Source: JBOFEH01 sp051650265 (GTDB lineage Bacteria > Bacillota > Clostridia > Lachnospirales > Cellulosilyticaceae). Taken from it: a stretch of DNA of 61,430 nucleotides. The notes beneath the pieces are model-generated. The model was not told where the DNA came from. It saw only the letters and a list, made by a program, of their open reading frames with translations, and did not search any database. The translations under genes and the position numbers were made by a program. How positions within the stretch are numbered: position 1 is the first letter of the stretch; each line of letters starts with the position of its first letter. Shown here one piece after another: positions 27,097 through 35,550 of the stretch. The stretch spans positions 1 to 61,430 of the forward strand of contig JBOFIR010000108.1 of the NCBI GenBank assembly GCA_051650265.1, read 5' to 3'.

Positions 27097-27339
27097 ATGA
27101 GTCTGGATCAAAAACTTAAGCAAGCCGCTTTGAACGTAGCCCTGCGCCATATGACAAGAAGTAAAGCCTATGGAAAAGAACGAACCTGTAGAAATGTAAT
27201 TGAACTTGGAAAGGAACTTGCCACAAAAGAAATAAACCCAGCATACGGTAATAGCTTGTATGCTGAGCTCTATGAGGAGATTGAGGGGATGGACCTTGAA
27301 ACGCTAAGATGCTGGATGATTGAAAAATTTGAGCTTTAG
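27097..27339 (+). CDS. Small hypothetical protein (80 residues)
   Basis: Good ribosome site (AAAGGGGGG, 8 bases before the ATG). The product is charged and helical with no signal or TM segment and no motif I know. It is divergent from ohyA, and its stop overlaps the end of the TetR gene by 4 bp on the opposite strand, so the three genes form a tight group. It could be a small partner in the fatty-acid response. Confidence 0.6.
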   Translation: MSLDQKLKQAALNVALRHMTRSKAYGKERTCRNVIELGKELATKEINPAYGNSLYAELYEEIEGMDLETLRCWMIEKFEL

Positions 27340-27914
27340 TTAAGAGGCAGCTCATGATCTTTGAGATAAAAGGTATAGCCAAGGTGCTCGCTATGATGGG
27401 CAAGTTTCTTGAGGTTGATGGCGATTTCTTGAGGGGATTGCTTCATGTGAGAAGTGACCCAAGAGAGAATAACGCCGCAGATCCCGTAAGCATAGAACTG
27501 TGAGAAGAACTGCTTTTGGGAGGCATCTAGCTTGTGAGCAGTATCAAGTGCTTCAATCGCCTCAGTAAATAAAGTACTTGTGATCTCAAGCAGATAGTCC
27601 ATAAAGTAATGGCTATCTGCAGTGATGGTATGACAATAGAAGAACTGCTCTTTTTTCATGATCTCTAAGAGTAGAAGAATCTTTTGATCCCAGTTCTCGA
27701 AGGTGATGGCATCTACTACAGGGGAGAAGCCTTCATTATAATAAATCCAAGTAAGGAGTTCATACTTATCTTGGAAATGATAGTAGAAAGTCTGGCGACC
27801 AAGGCCACAGGCTGAGGTGAGATCGGAGATAGAGATTTTCTCAAAGGGCTTGGTAAGAATCAAAGATTTGAGTGCCTGGGCAATCGCACGCTTGGTGATG
27901 ATAGAATCGGACAT
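27336..27914 (-). CDS. TetR family regulator (DhaS-like C-terminal domain)
   Basis: 192 residues. HTH at about residues 8-52 with GLGRQTFYYHFQDKYELLTWIYYNE, the pattern typical of the DhaS-type TetR subgroup. The C-terminal domain (about 75-185) fits that group's TetR_C_8-like fold. AAAAGGAGG precedes the ATG. It lies two genes from ohyA in a compact group, so control of oleate hydratase by free fatty acids is a reasonable guess. Its own promoter region also faces the 28064 gene. Confidence 0.8.
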   Translation of the reverse strand: MSDSIITKRAIAQALKSLILTKPFEKISISDLTSACGLGRQTFYYHFQDKYELLTWIYYNEGFSPVVDAITFENWDQKILLLLEIMKKEQFFYCHTITADSHYFMDYLLEITSTLFTEAIEALDTAHKLDASQKQFFSQFYAYGICGVILSWVTSHMKQSPQEIAINLKKLAHHSEHLGYTFYLKDHELPLN

Positions 27915-28001
27915 ATGGACCTCCTTTTGAATGGATATGGCAATACTATATCAGTTTTTGTAGGAAAAAAACAGTTCTATCATAGGCGCTTAGCAAGGGA
28001 C

Positions 28002-28034
28002 TCTACGAAGCGTAGATTGTGAAAGGCGCGCCTT
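28002..28034. promoter_or_regulatory. Two palindromes in the 27914/28064 divergent promoter region
   Basis: TCTACG-AAG-CGTAGA (28002-28016) and the perfect 12-bp AAGGCGCGCCTT (28023-28034) lie just upstream of the XRE-desulfoferrodoxin gene and its AT-rich -10-like stretch GATAAAAT. One or both may be its operator. The base composition stands out from the surroundings. Confidence 0.45.
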
Positions 28035-28063
28035 CAGGATAAAATAGAGGAGAGGTGATGCGT

Positions 28064-28654
28064 ATGGATTGTATCAAGACAGGACAATTGATTGTAAAGA
28101 GACGCAAAGAATTAGGACTCACACAGATTGCGCTAGCACAGCTCCTTTGTGTGAGTGATAAGACGATTTCCAAGTGGGAGAGAGGGGCTGGCTGCCCAGA
28201 TATTACGCTTATTCGTAAGTTAGCAGAAGTATTAGAGGTCAATACCTCTGAGCTCCTATCAGGTGAAATCATAGAAAATAACTATATTGGAGGCAATATG
28301 AAACGTATCAAATTTTATGTATGTGAGACATGTGGCAATGTCATAAGTAGTACCAATGATGTGACGCTAAGCTGTTGCGGAGGCAAGAAACTAGAAGCGC
28401 TAGAAGCGCATACTGAAATAGATGAGGCACATATGCCGCAGATTGAGGTGATCGAAGATGATCTGTTTGTGACATTCAATCACCCAATGACCAAGGCGCA
28501 CACGATTTCATTTGTAGCGTATGTGACATTTGATAAGTTGCACCTGATGAAGCTTTACCCAGAGCAAAATCCAGAAGTACGCTTCTGTAAGCGTGGGAGA
28601 GGTACGCTCTATGTATACTGCACAGAACACGGCCTATGGGCAAAACGTATCTAG
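28064..28654 (+). CDS. XRE helix-turn-helix fused to a complete desulfoferrodoxin domain
   Basis: 196 residues from the ATG at 28064 (AGGAGAGG 8 bases upstream; GTG 28055 and ATG 28058 also possible). Residues about 5-60 are a Cro/CI-type HTH (LGLTQIALAQLLCVSDKTISKWERG). Next comes a desulforedoxin-type FeCys4 site (CETCG and SCCGG), then a superoxide-reductase domain with all five iron ligands present: EAHMP, NHP, KAHT and the YCTEHGLW Cys and His. The catalytic Lys usually found before the first His (EKHVP) is Ala here. A redox- or superoxide-sensing regulator fits better than an enzyme. Confidence 0.8.
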   Translation: MDCIKTGQLIVKRRKELGLTQIALAQLLCVSDKTISKWERGAGCPDITLIRKLAEVLEVNTSELLSGEIIENNYIGGNMKRIKFYVCETCGNVISSTNDVTLSCCGGKKLEALEAHTEIDEAHMPQIEVIEDDLFVTFNHPMTKAHTISFVAYVTFDKLHLMKLYPEQNPEVRFCKRGRGTLYVYCTEHGLWAKRI

Positions 28655-28705
28655 CTATGCTATACTGGATAGACTAAGTTTATCGCGTATAGAAAGAGGC
28701 AGACA

Positions 28706-30136
28706 ATGACAAAAATGGCAGTTCACAGCGGCGTATTTCATGCAGATGAAGTATTTGGCGTTGCAATAATGAAAGATATAATAGATGATTTGGAAGTAAT
28801 AAGAACAAGAGATGAAGCAGTGATTGCAAGTTGTGATATTGCAGCAGATGTAGGTGGTGGACAGTATGACCATCATCAAGCAGACAAAAAACTCAGAGAA
28901 GATGGCATTCCATACTGCGCATTTGGGCTCTTATGGCAGGATTTTGGGCCTCGCTATGTACGTCAAAACTTCCCAGAGCTTACAGATGAGACGCAAATTG
29001 ATGAGGTAGTGGCCAAGATTGCCAAGGATTTCATCACACAGATTGATGCAAGTGATAATGGTGTGGATGTGAATACGTATGAAGTACCAGTGACCACTAT
29101 CTCACACGTGATCAGTAGCTTTATGCCTTTTGGTGGTACACAGGAGGAGGTACAGGCTGGTTTTGAGGAAGCAGTCGCTTTCGGAAGAAAGTTCTTCTTC
29201 AAGACGGTGCGTAAGGCGGTAGAGTACTATGGCAACTACAACTATGTGAAGGCGCAGTTAGAAGCGCAAGACGTGGCGCAGACACATTACCTTGTATTAG
29301 AGAAGACTGTAGGTTGGAAAGATCCAGTATTCAAGCTGGATACACAGGCAGATGTACTCTTTGTAGTCTTTGAAGATATCTCAGGGTCTTGGCGTGTGCA
29401 AGCAGTACAAAAGGAAGCCAAGAGCTTTGAGTCTAGAAAGGACCTACCAAAGCACTGGGCAGGGGAAAGAGATGAGGCGATGACAGCGATGACTGGTGTA
29501 GCAGGCTGTATATTCTGCCACCCTGCACGCTTTATCTGTGGCAATCAGACCAAAGCAGGTGCGATTGCTTTAGCAGAGCAAGCAGTAGCTTATGAGGAGC
29601 CAAAGGTGATCAATGTGAGAGCAATTGAAGCAGATGATACCAGCAAAGTATATGATGTGGTACAGACTGCATTTGCATCAGCAGAGCATGCAGATGGGAC
29701 AGAGCAAGATCTCGTTGTACGTCTAAGAGCGGATGAAAAAGCTTATGTACCAGAGTTAGAACTTGTTGCAGAGCAAGACGGGCAGATTGTAGGTCATGTA
29801 CTCTTTACCAAAGCAGCGATCGCAGAAGATGGCAAGTCGGCAGAGACTTTGGCACTGGCACCACTGGCTGTACTGCCAGATCTGCAGAAGTCAGGGGTAG
29901 GCACGGCGCTTGTAAACGTTGGCCTAGAACGTGCGAAAGCACTAGGTTACAAGCACGTGATCGTGCTAGGGAGTGACCAATACTACCCACGCTTTGGCTT
30001 CAAAGAAGCCGCACAGTATGGCGTGAAGGCACCGTTCGAGGTGCCAAGTCCATACTTTATGGCACTTGAGCTAGAAGACGGTGCGCTAGATGGCGTGCAA
30101 GGTGTTGTGGTGTATTCACCAGCATTTATGGGTTAG
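28706..30136 (+). CDS. MYG1 family protein fused to a GNAT acetyltransferase
   Basis: 476 residues. About 1-295 is MYG1/UPF0160, with the metal-binding HSGVFHADEV and YDHHQAD motifs of the DHH-like fold; eukaryotic MYG1 has been described as an RNA exonuclease. About 305-476 is a GNAT domain with the acetyl-CoA loop LQKSGVGTALVNVGLERAKALGY and PRFGF. The fusion is in frame with no weak junction. The substrate of either half is unknown; the pairing suggests acetylation coupled to nucleotide or RNA cleavage. A strong terminator follows. Confidence 0.85.
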   Translation: MTKMAVHSGVFHADEVFGVAIMKDIIDDLEVIRTRDEAVIASCDIAADVGGGQYDHHQADKKLREDGIPYCAFGLLWQDFGPRYVRQNFPELTDETQIDEVVAKIAKDFITQIDASDNGVDVNTYEVPVTTISHVISSFMPFGGTQEEVQAGFEEAVAFGRKFFFKTVRKAVEYYGNYNYVKAQLEAQDVAQTHYLVLEKTVGWKDPVFKLDTQADVLFVVFEDISGSWRVQAVQKEAKSFESRKDLPKHWAGERDEAMTAMTGVAGCIFCHPARFICGNQTKAGAIALAEQAVAYEEPKVINVRAIEADDTSKVYDVVQTAFASAEHADGTEQDLVVRLRADEKAYVPELELVAEQDGQIVGHVLFTKAAIAEDGKSAETLALAPLAVLPDLQKSGVGTALVNVGLERAKALGYKHVIVLGSDQYYPRFGFKEAAQYGVKAPFEVPSPYFMALELEDGALDGVQGVVVYSPAFMG

Positions 30137-30178
30137 AACGATCCCCCGTATGTTAATACATACGGGGGATCGTTTGTT
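30137..30178 (+). terminator. Strong terminator after the MYG1-GNAT gene
   Basis: A 16-bp perfect stem (30137-30152 / 30159-30174) with a TTAATA loop, starting right after the stop codon. Confidence 0.9.
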
Positions 30179-30253
30179 GTTTGGAAGGATTTAATATGAT
30201 AAAATAAAGTTAAGAATATTTAAAAATAATAGACATTAATAGAGGGGGTTCAT

Positions 30254-31171
30254 ATGATTATCATTGATACTAGCATCAATCGTGCTGTATTTGGTGCAAT
30301 GAGTATGAAATCAATGGTTTCGTTTGAGGATGAAAAAAGAATACCATTGCTGCAGAAAACGAATAAGCTAAGCTTGGATGGGGAAGCAAGAAGTGTAATC
30401 AAAAAACACTTTGAAAAGTATCATGTTGATTATCAAACAGAATTTGAATTTTTGAAGGTTATGCATCAAGCAAGTATTTTTGGATTGGCACAAACACTGG
30501 ATGAGAAAAAACACTTTCAAACGAATGCTCAGGGGTTGGAATGTATCAATACGACGTGGCCAGGGCTCAGGGGGTTGCCAGAGGCAATGGACAGGCTATA
30601 TTCAGAGTATTATTTTGATGAGGTCATAAGAGAACTACAGCCTTTAATTGCTCACATGAGTAGCCTATATAGTGAGATGATTCATAAGAGCTTTAAGGAG
30701 CTACTTCCTTTGTTTGAAATCAGTGAGCTAGAAGTACAATTGTGTTGTATACCATTGACACAAAATGGTGGGAAGGCCAGTCTCGTTCAGAATCTCATAT
30801 GTCTAGGGAGTGAAAAAACGATTTATGGAAATTATAATCCGACGAATGAACTGATCATTCATGAGATGTGTCATATCGTAATTAATACCTTCATTGATAA
30901 GATTGAGTCGAACACACCTATCATAGCGCAGTCAAGTTATGAGAAACTAGGAATCCGTGAGATAAAACTCTTCCAAAATGAAGTCTTAGCACGCGTATTT
31001 ACAGCTTGGATTATGAAGAAGCATGGGATAGACGACTACAAAATGGGGATTTTGCGGCATAGGATAGATGGGTGGAAAGGGATTGGCAAGAGCTTGCGCA
31101 AATTTGAGAAATACCTCCAGAACAATACATGTTATGAAATCAACCATATGATAGAAAATATTTCGATATAA
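30254..31171 (+). CDS. Putative zinc metalloprotease-like protein with HEMCH motif
   Basis: 305 residues, soluble, no signal peptide. His203-Glu-Met-Cys-His207 gives an HExxH zinc site in the context NELIIHEMCHIVINTF. A Glu about 37 residues later (FQNEVLARVF) could be the third ligand, as in gluzincins. No family name is certain; it recalls DUF4932/DUF2268-like predicted peptidases. Start behind AGAGGGGG. It is convergent with the AraC gene and shares its terminator. Confidence 0.6.
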   Translation: MIIIDTSINRAVFGAMSMKSMVSFEDEKRIPLLQKTNKLSLDGEARSVIKKHFEKYHVDYQTEFEFLKVMHQASIFGLAQTLDEKKHFQTNAQGLECINTTWPGLRGLPEAMDRLYSEYYFDEVIRELQPLIAHMSSLYSEMIHKSFKELLPLFEISELEVQLCCIPLTQNGGKASLVQNLICLGSEKTIYGNYNPTNELIIHEMCHIVINTFIDKIESNTPIIAQSSYEKLGIREIKLFQNEVLARVFTAWIMKKHGIDDYKMGILRHRIDGWKGIGKSLRKFEKYLQNNTCYEINHMIENISI

Positions 31172-31175
31172 AACA

Positions 31176-31224
31176 AAAGCCCTAGTGATCATCTTCATAA
31201 ATATGAGGTCACTAGGGCTTTCTA
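31176..31224. terminator. Bidirectional terminator
   Basis: A 13-bp perfect stem (31176-31188 / 31209-31221) between the convergent genes ending at 31171 and 31240. Confidence 0.85.
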
Positions 31225-31239
31225 TATAGGCCAAAAGTA

Positions 31240-32091
31240 TTAGGGCTTTTTTGAAAGGCTATTGATATATTCACTAGGTGTCTGCGCTGTGTACTTTTTG
31301 AAAGTGGTAGCAAAGTAGTCGCTGGTGCTAAAGGACAGATGCATGGCGGCTTCTGTGACACTCACTCCTCTTTTGAATAGGAGTTTGGCGTGTTCGATCT
31401 TTTGACAGTTGATATAGTCTCGTGGGGATTGCCCCACATAGTCTTTGAACTGATGTTGTAGCGCAGAGCGTGAGAGATGCCCAGCCTTGCAGAGTTCATC
31501 TAAGGGCAAGGGTTCGGTGATATGATCGCCAATATAGCGGGTGAGGTCTTGAATGATTGTGTTTGGAGAGGCTTGTAGGTCTGGAAAATAGAAGAGTTTG
31601 AAAAGAAGACTCATCAATAAACCAAGACCATAGAGTTTTTGGGCATAGACGCCACTATCAAAGGCCTCAAAACTTTTTTGGAGGAGAGCGAGCATCTCTT
31701 TGTCAGCGAGTAGGAGATGCGTTGTCATCTGATGGAGCCGGTCTAGAAGGGGCTGGCTATACTCTGGTTGTAGTCCGAGAAAGGATTGGTTTTCTGACAG
31801 GCGGAGCTGAAGCCAGATAAATTCGCTGACACCTTGGGGGTGTGGACCTGTATGGTGAAGTTCGTTGGGATAGGTTACGAAGACATCGCCCCGAGAGATG
31901 TTGTAGGCTTCGTGTCCTACATAGTAAGTCTGTGAGCCTTTGAGAATAAAGACGATCTCCATGCAGTCTGGATGTGTGTGAAGATCCATAGGACCATGAG
32001 CCTTGGTAGTACGGTTGTAGCCTATGAGTTCTAAGCCTGGAATGGTCAAAGTATCGTGGTATAAAATCTTTCGTGAAGGTAAGTGAGACAT
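31240..32091 (-). CDS. AraC family transcriptional regulator
   Basis: 283 residues. The ATG at 32091 is chosen because AAGGAG lies nine bases upstream; an ATG nine codons earlier would place that ribosome site inside the gene. The N-terminal cupin domain (about 25-90) has HTHPDCMEIVFILKG. Two HTH motifs fill the last 100 residues (LDELCKAGHLSRSALQHQFKD and VTEAAMHLSFSTSDYFATTFKK). It is divergent from the two URO-D genes and probably activates them in response to a small carbohydrate- or phenolic-like ligand bound by the cupin. Confidence 0.85.
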   Translation of the reverse strand: MSHLPSRKILYHDTLTIPGLELIGYNRTTKAHGPMDLHTHPDCMEIVFILKGSQTYYVGHEAYNISRGDVFVTYPNELHHTGPHPQGVSEFIWLQLRLSENQSFLGLQPEYSQPLLDRLHQMTTHLLLADKEMLALLQKSFEAFDSGVYAQKLYGLGLLMSLLFKLFYFPDLQASPNTIIQDLTRYIGDHITEPLPLDELCKAGHLSRSALQHQFKDYVGQSPRDYINCQKIEHAKLLFKRGVSVTEAAMHLSFSTSDYFATTFKKYTAQTPSEYINSLSKKP

Positions 32092-32249
32092 GGTATGTAA
32101 CTCCTTAAAATTGTGCAAAGCATATTTTTAAATGAAATCTTATTGGAGGATGTCTAAAATAAAAGGAGAGTTTAAATACAGAAATTTTTATTTAGATTAT
32201 ACAATTCTAGTCTGGATAATGCAATGAGAGAACAGGGGGATAGGTCAAA

Positions 32250-33260
32250 ATGAATTCAAGAGAGTTAGTGATCAGTACACTAGAAGGACGAAATACAGGA
32301 CGTGCGCCAAGACAAATGTGGGTACTGCCTTGGGCAGTCAATCATCATAGAGAGGCGTATGAGCAGATCGAAAGAGATTTCCCAAGTGACTTTGGGGGGC
32401 CAGCTACGCACTATGCCCAGTGGCCAAAGACAACAGGGGATGCCTATGCAGTGGGTACATATATCGATGAGTGGGGGTGCATCTTTGAAAACAAGCAACC
32501 AGGAATCATTGGTGAGGTGAAGGAACCACTTGTCAAAGATGAGGACTGGGAGGATGCAGACAAAATTCATATTCCAGAGGAGTTTCTAAGCTTTGATATT
32601 GCGCAGGTCAATGAAGCGTGTAAGGATTCTAGCAAGTTTTTGATGAGTGGATGTTGCCCAAGACCATTTGAGCAGTTACAGTTCATTAGAGGTACGGAGA
32701 ACTTCTACATGGATCTGATGATGCGTCCGAAGAAGATGTTTGAATTCATGGAGAAGATGCATGACTTCTATTGTAGATTGCTGACCAAGTGGGCACAGAC
32801 AGATGTGGATGCGCTCAATATGATGGATGACTGGGGTGCACAAAATAGCCTCTTGATCAATCCAAAGCTTTGGGATGAAATTTTCAGACCGATGTACAAA
32901 GATTATATTGATATTGCCCACAAACATGGCAAGAAGATGTTCATGCACTCTGATGGGTATACATTGGATATTATTCCAAGACTCATCGATCTCGGATTAG
33001 ATGCGATGAACGCACAGATTTTCTGTATGGGGATCGATAATTTGGCGCAGTACAAGGGACACCTTACTTTCTGGGGAGAAATCGATAGGCAGCATATCTT
33101 GCCTTATGGCACTCAGAAAGATGTGGAAGAGGCTGTCAAGAAAGTCTATGACACTTTATGGCAACAAGGACATTGTATCGCACAGTGTGAGTTTGGTATT
33201 GGGGCCAAGCCAGAGAATGTCTACAAAGTATTCGAGACTTGGGATCAGTTGACCAAGTAA
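32250..33260 (+). CDS. URO-D family protein (uroporphyrinogen decarboxylase-like, probable methyltransferase type)
   Basis: 336 residues. The family fold is recognisable from MFMHSDGYTLDIIPRLIDLGLDAMN and TFWGEIDRQHILPYGT near residues 225-290. It lacks the N-terminal heme-precursor motifs of true HemE and sits apart from heme genes. Many Clostridial members of this type transfer methyl groups to or from corrinoid proteins or cofactors. No corrinoid protein gene is adjacent. A second member follows 20 bp on. Likely under the divergent AraC regulator. Confidence 0.75.
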   Translation: MNSRELVISTLEGRNTGRAPRQMWVLPWAVNHHREAYEQIERDFPSDFGGPATHYAQWPKTTGDAYAVGTYIDEWGCIFENKQPGIIGEVKEPLVKDEDWEDADKIHIPEEFLSFDIAQVNEACKDSSKFLMSGCCPRPFEQLQFIRGTENFYMDLMMRPKKMFEFMEKMHDFYCRLLTKWAQTDVDALNMMDDWGAQNSLLINPKLWDEIFRPMYKDYIDIAHKHGKKMFMHSDGYTLDIIPRLIDLGLDAMNAQIFCMGIDNLAQYKGHLTFWGEIDRQHILPYGTQKDVEEAVKKVYDTLWQQGHCIAQCEFGIGAKPENVYKVFETWDQLTK

Positions 33261-33280
33261 AAAAAGAGGGGGAGCAGGCG

Positions 33281-34411
33281 ATGGAAAGAGATTATTGGAA
33301 GCTGCATGAGGATGTGGTATTCAAGCGTGCAAATGGCAAGGTTATCTGGCAACCACGTATGGACTGCTGGATTGATGATAAGATCTTTGAAAAAGGTGAA
33401 CTACCAGGGCATTATAAAGGGATGAAGAAGTCTGATATCTATAGAGACCTAGGATGTTCAGCTAGAATTTACGAGTACAATGGCTGCTTTTATAGAAAAT
33501 GGGACGAAAGGGTGCGTAACTACCAAAAGGATCTAGGGAATAGACGCACTGCCAATATCATTGAAACACCAGTTGGATCTGTCAGTCAGATTATTGAGCG
33601 TACAGATAGTACATGGGCTGGGAAGGTGGCCAAGGAATGGGTTACTGATGAAGCGGAGCTTAAGGTATGGGCATGGATTGAAGAAAATAGTGAGTGGGGC
33701 TGGAACCAAGAGCACTTTGACCGCACAAAAGCAGAGTGGGGGAGACTGGGTGCACCATGTATCTTCATGCCAAGGGTATCGATGCAAAACCTCTATATTG
33801 ACTTGATGGGCGTCGAGCAGGCGATCTATGCGGTCTATGATTATCCAGATACGATTGATGCCTACTTCAAATCACTAAGAGAAAGTCACCTGAGACTTAT
33901 TGATGTCATCAATGCCTCACCGATCAATATTATCAACTTCGGTGACAATATTCATTCTGGCACACTCTCCCCTGCATACTTTGAAGAATATGTATTGGAG
34001 GAGTATCAGATCAGATGCCGTAAGCTGCATGAAGCGGGTAAGTTTGTCTATTCACACTTTGATGGTGACAATAGAGGACTCACCAAGTTCTATCAGCAGA
34101 CAGGACTAGATGGGGTGGAAGCAATCACACCAATACCACAAGGGGATATTACCCTAGAAGAGGCCAAAGAAGGCCTTGGGGATATGTTTATGGTAGATGG
34201 TCTCCCAGCGATTTACTTTGACAAAACGTATGATGTGGGAGTCTTAAAAGAAACCACCCACAAGCTTATCGAACTTTTTGCACCAAATCTCGTATTGGGG
34301 ATTTCTGATGAAATATCTTCCACAGGAGATATTGAGCGTATTAGAGTGGTAGGCGAGATTGTTGATCAGTACAATGAAAAGATTGATCGTGAATTAGAAG
34401 CAAAGAAATAG
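33281..34411 (+). CDS. URO-D family protein, second member
   Basis: 376 residues from the ATG at 33281 behind AGAGGGGGAG; the longer frame overlapping the previous gene is rejected. It shares the family pattern (NFGDNIHSGTLSPAYFEEYVLEEY, KFVYSHFDGDNRGL, GLDGVEAITPIPQGDITLEEA) but is clearly diverged from its neighbour, so the two may form a heteromer or act in sequence. Substrate unknown. Confidence 0.75.
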   Translation: MERDYWKLHEDVVFKRANGKVIWQPRMDCWIDDKIFEKGELPGHYKGMKKSDIYRDLGCSARIYEYNGCFYRKWDERVRNYQKDLGNRRTANIIETPVGSVSQIIERTDSTWAGKVAKEWVTDEAELKVWAWIEENSEWGWNQEHFDRTKAEWGRLGAPCIFMPRVSMQNLYIDLMGVEQAIYAVYDYPDTIDAYFKSLRESHLRLIDVINASPINIINFGDNIHSGTLSPAYFEEYVLEEYQIRCRKLHEAGKFVYSHFDGDNRGLTKFYQQTGLDGVEAITPIPQGDITLEEAKEGLGDMFMVDGLPAIYFDKTYDVGVLKETTHKLIELFAPNLVLGISDEISSTGDIERIRVVGEIVDQYNEKIDRELEAKK

Positions 34412-34421
34412 AGAAGTAGTC

Positions 34422-34458
34422 AGCCGCAACATGGATGTAAGTCGTGTTGTGGCTTTTT
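34422..34458 (+). terminator. Terminator after the URO-D pair
   Basis: A stem of about 12 bp with wobbles (34422-34433 / 34443-34454) followed by five Ts. Confidence 0.8.
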
Positions 34459-34505
34459 AATTTTAGGAAAGAGAGGCAGAAGTAAATGTAGTGGTTATAA
34501 AGCTT

Positions 34506-34534
34506 TTGACGAATGCCAATGACATTACTATAAT
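34506..34534 (+). promoter_or_regulatory. Sigma-A-type promoter
   Basis: TTGACG (34506-34511) and TATAAT (34529-34534) separated by 17 bp, 53 bases upstream of the cysteine hydrolase start. Confidence 0.8.
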
Positions 34535-34586
34535 GATATTATCAAATAAATGTTATCAAAAAAGGCGAGGAAGAGGAGGAGAAGAG

Positions 34587-35141
34587 ATGAAGAAAATATT
34601 AGTGGTAGTCGATATGCAAAAAGATTTTATTGATGGGGCACTTGGTACAGTGGAGGCAGTGGCAATCGTCCCTTATGTAGTGGCAAAGATACAGGCGTAT
34701 CAGGAAAATGGTGATTGTATTTATTTTACAATGGATACCCACCATACAGATTATCTCGAGACACAAGAAGGTGCCAACTTACCTGTGCCGCACTGCATCA
34801 GAGGCACACAGGGGTGGCAATTTGGAGAAGGCATAGAGGCACTTGCAAAGAAGGTTGCAGGAGAGAGTGAGATGCAGCAGATCTATGAGAAAGGCATCTT
34901 TGGAAGTGCCCAGTTGGCACAAGATCTGCAGGTGATAATTGGTGAAGAAGAATGTGTGATCGAACTTGTAGGGCTCTGTACAGATATCTGTGTACTGTCT
35001 AATGCGATTCTACTCAAGACTTATATGCCAGAGGTGAAAGTCATAGTAGATGCAAAGGGCTGTGCAGGTGTGACACCAGCAAGTCACCACAATGCATTAG
35101 AAGCTATGAAGATGTGTCAAATTCAAGTGATTAACCAATAG
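34587..35141 (+). CDS. Isochorismatase/nicotinamidase-like cysteine hydrolase
   Basis: 184 residues. Start at 34587 behind AGGAGGAG. Catalytic Asp9 is in VVDMQKDF and the nucleophile Cys, about 135, is in GLCTDICV. An intervening Lys in QIYEKGIFGS is the likely third member of the triad. The family hydrolyses amides such as nicotinamide or biuret, or the vinyl ether of isochorismate. The size and the D-K-C pattern fit nicotinamidase-type enzymes best, but NAD salvage genes are absent nearby. It has its own strong promoter. Confidence 0.75.
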   Translation: MKKILVVVDMQKDFIDGALGTVEAVAIVPYVVAKIQAYQENGDCIYFTMDTHHTDYLETQEGANLPVPHCIRGTQGWQFGEGIEALAKKVAGESEMQQIYEKGIFGSAQLAQDLQVIIGEEECVIELVGLCTDICVLSNAILLKTYMPEVKVIVDAKGCAGVTPASHHNALEAMKMCQIQVINQ

Positions 35142-35218
35142 GATGGGAGCAGCAAATTTTGTAGGAGAAATGATAAGTTCTTATTGTGTCCTATGTGATG
35201 AAAATGAAGAGGTGATAA

Positions 35219-35550
35219 TATAATAGAACTAGGGATATCAAGGGGTTTCTGTAGAGCCTCGAAGTGCGGTTACATAAGTGTGTCAATCGTATACTCATCA
35301 ATATTCCAAGTGGCTAAGACTCATACACAAAGTAATCTCAAAGGAAGATAGGAGAGAAGCTCTTGCAAAACGATAGTGACTTTGCAAGGCGTCGGAGAGC
35401 GTGTGTGGTGAGGTGGCATGAAAAGGCTATCAGATCCTAGAAACTAAGTTTGGAGGCTGGTGAATGGGAGAAGCACCCACTTTGCACAGAGGCATTGTGG
35501 GTGTGACTTCTTGGGGCTAAGAACAAACAGGCGGACACAGACTGAAGGCG
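35219..35550 (+). ncRNA. Candidate structured RNA or long leader upstream of the SPFH gene
   Basis: The 471-base gap 35142-35612 has no credible ORF but is GC-richer and more structured than other gaps here. TATAAT at 35219-35224 could be its -10. Hairpins: CTTGCAAA (35362-35369) / TTTGCAAG (35381-35388), and GAAG-CACCCAC (35470-35480) / GTGGGTG-TGA-CTTC (35497-35510). G-rich unpaired stretches such as GGCTGGTGAATGGGAG lie between. It does not match the RNase P, tmRNA, SRP or 6S signatures I know. A raiA-class RNA is one candidate to test. Class undetermined. Confidence 0.45.

Noticed and set aside
32250..33260. HemE (heme pathway uroporphyrinogen decarboxylase)
   Set aside because: The substrate-binding N-terminal motif of HemE is not visible and no heme genes are near; a general URO-D family call is safer.
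33239..33280. Longer start of the second URO-D gene
   Set aside because: It overlaps the first URO-D gene and includes the ribosome site of the ATG at 33281.
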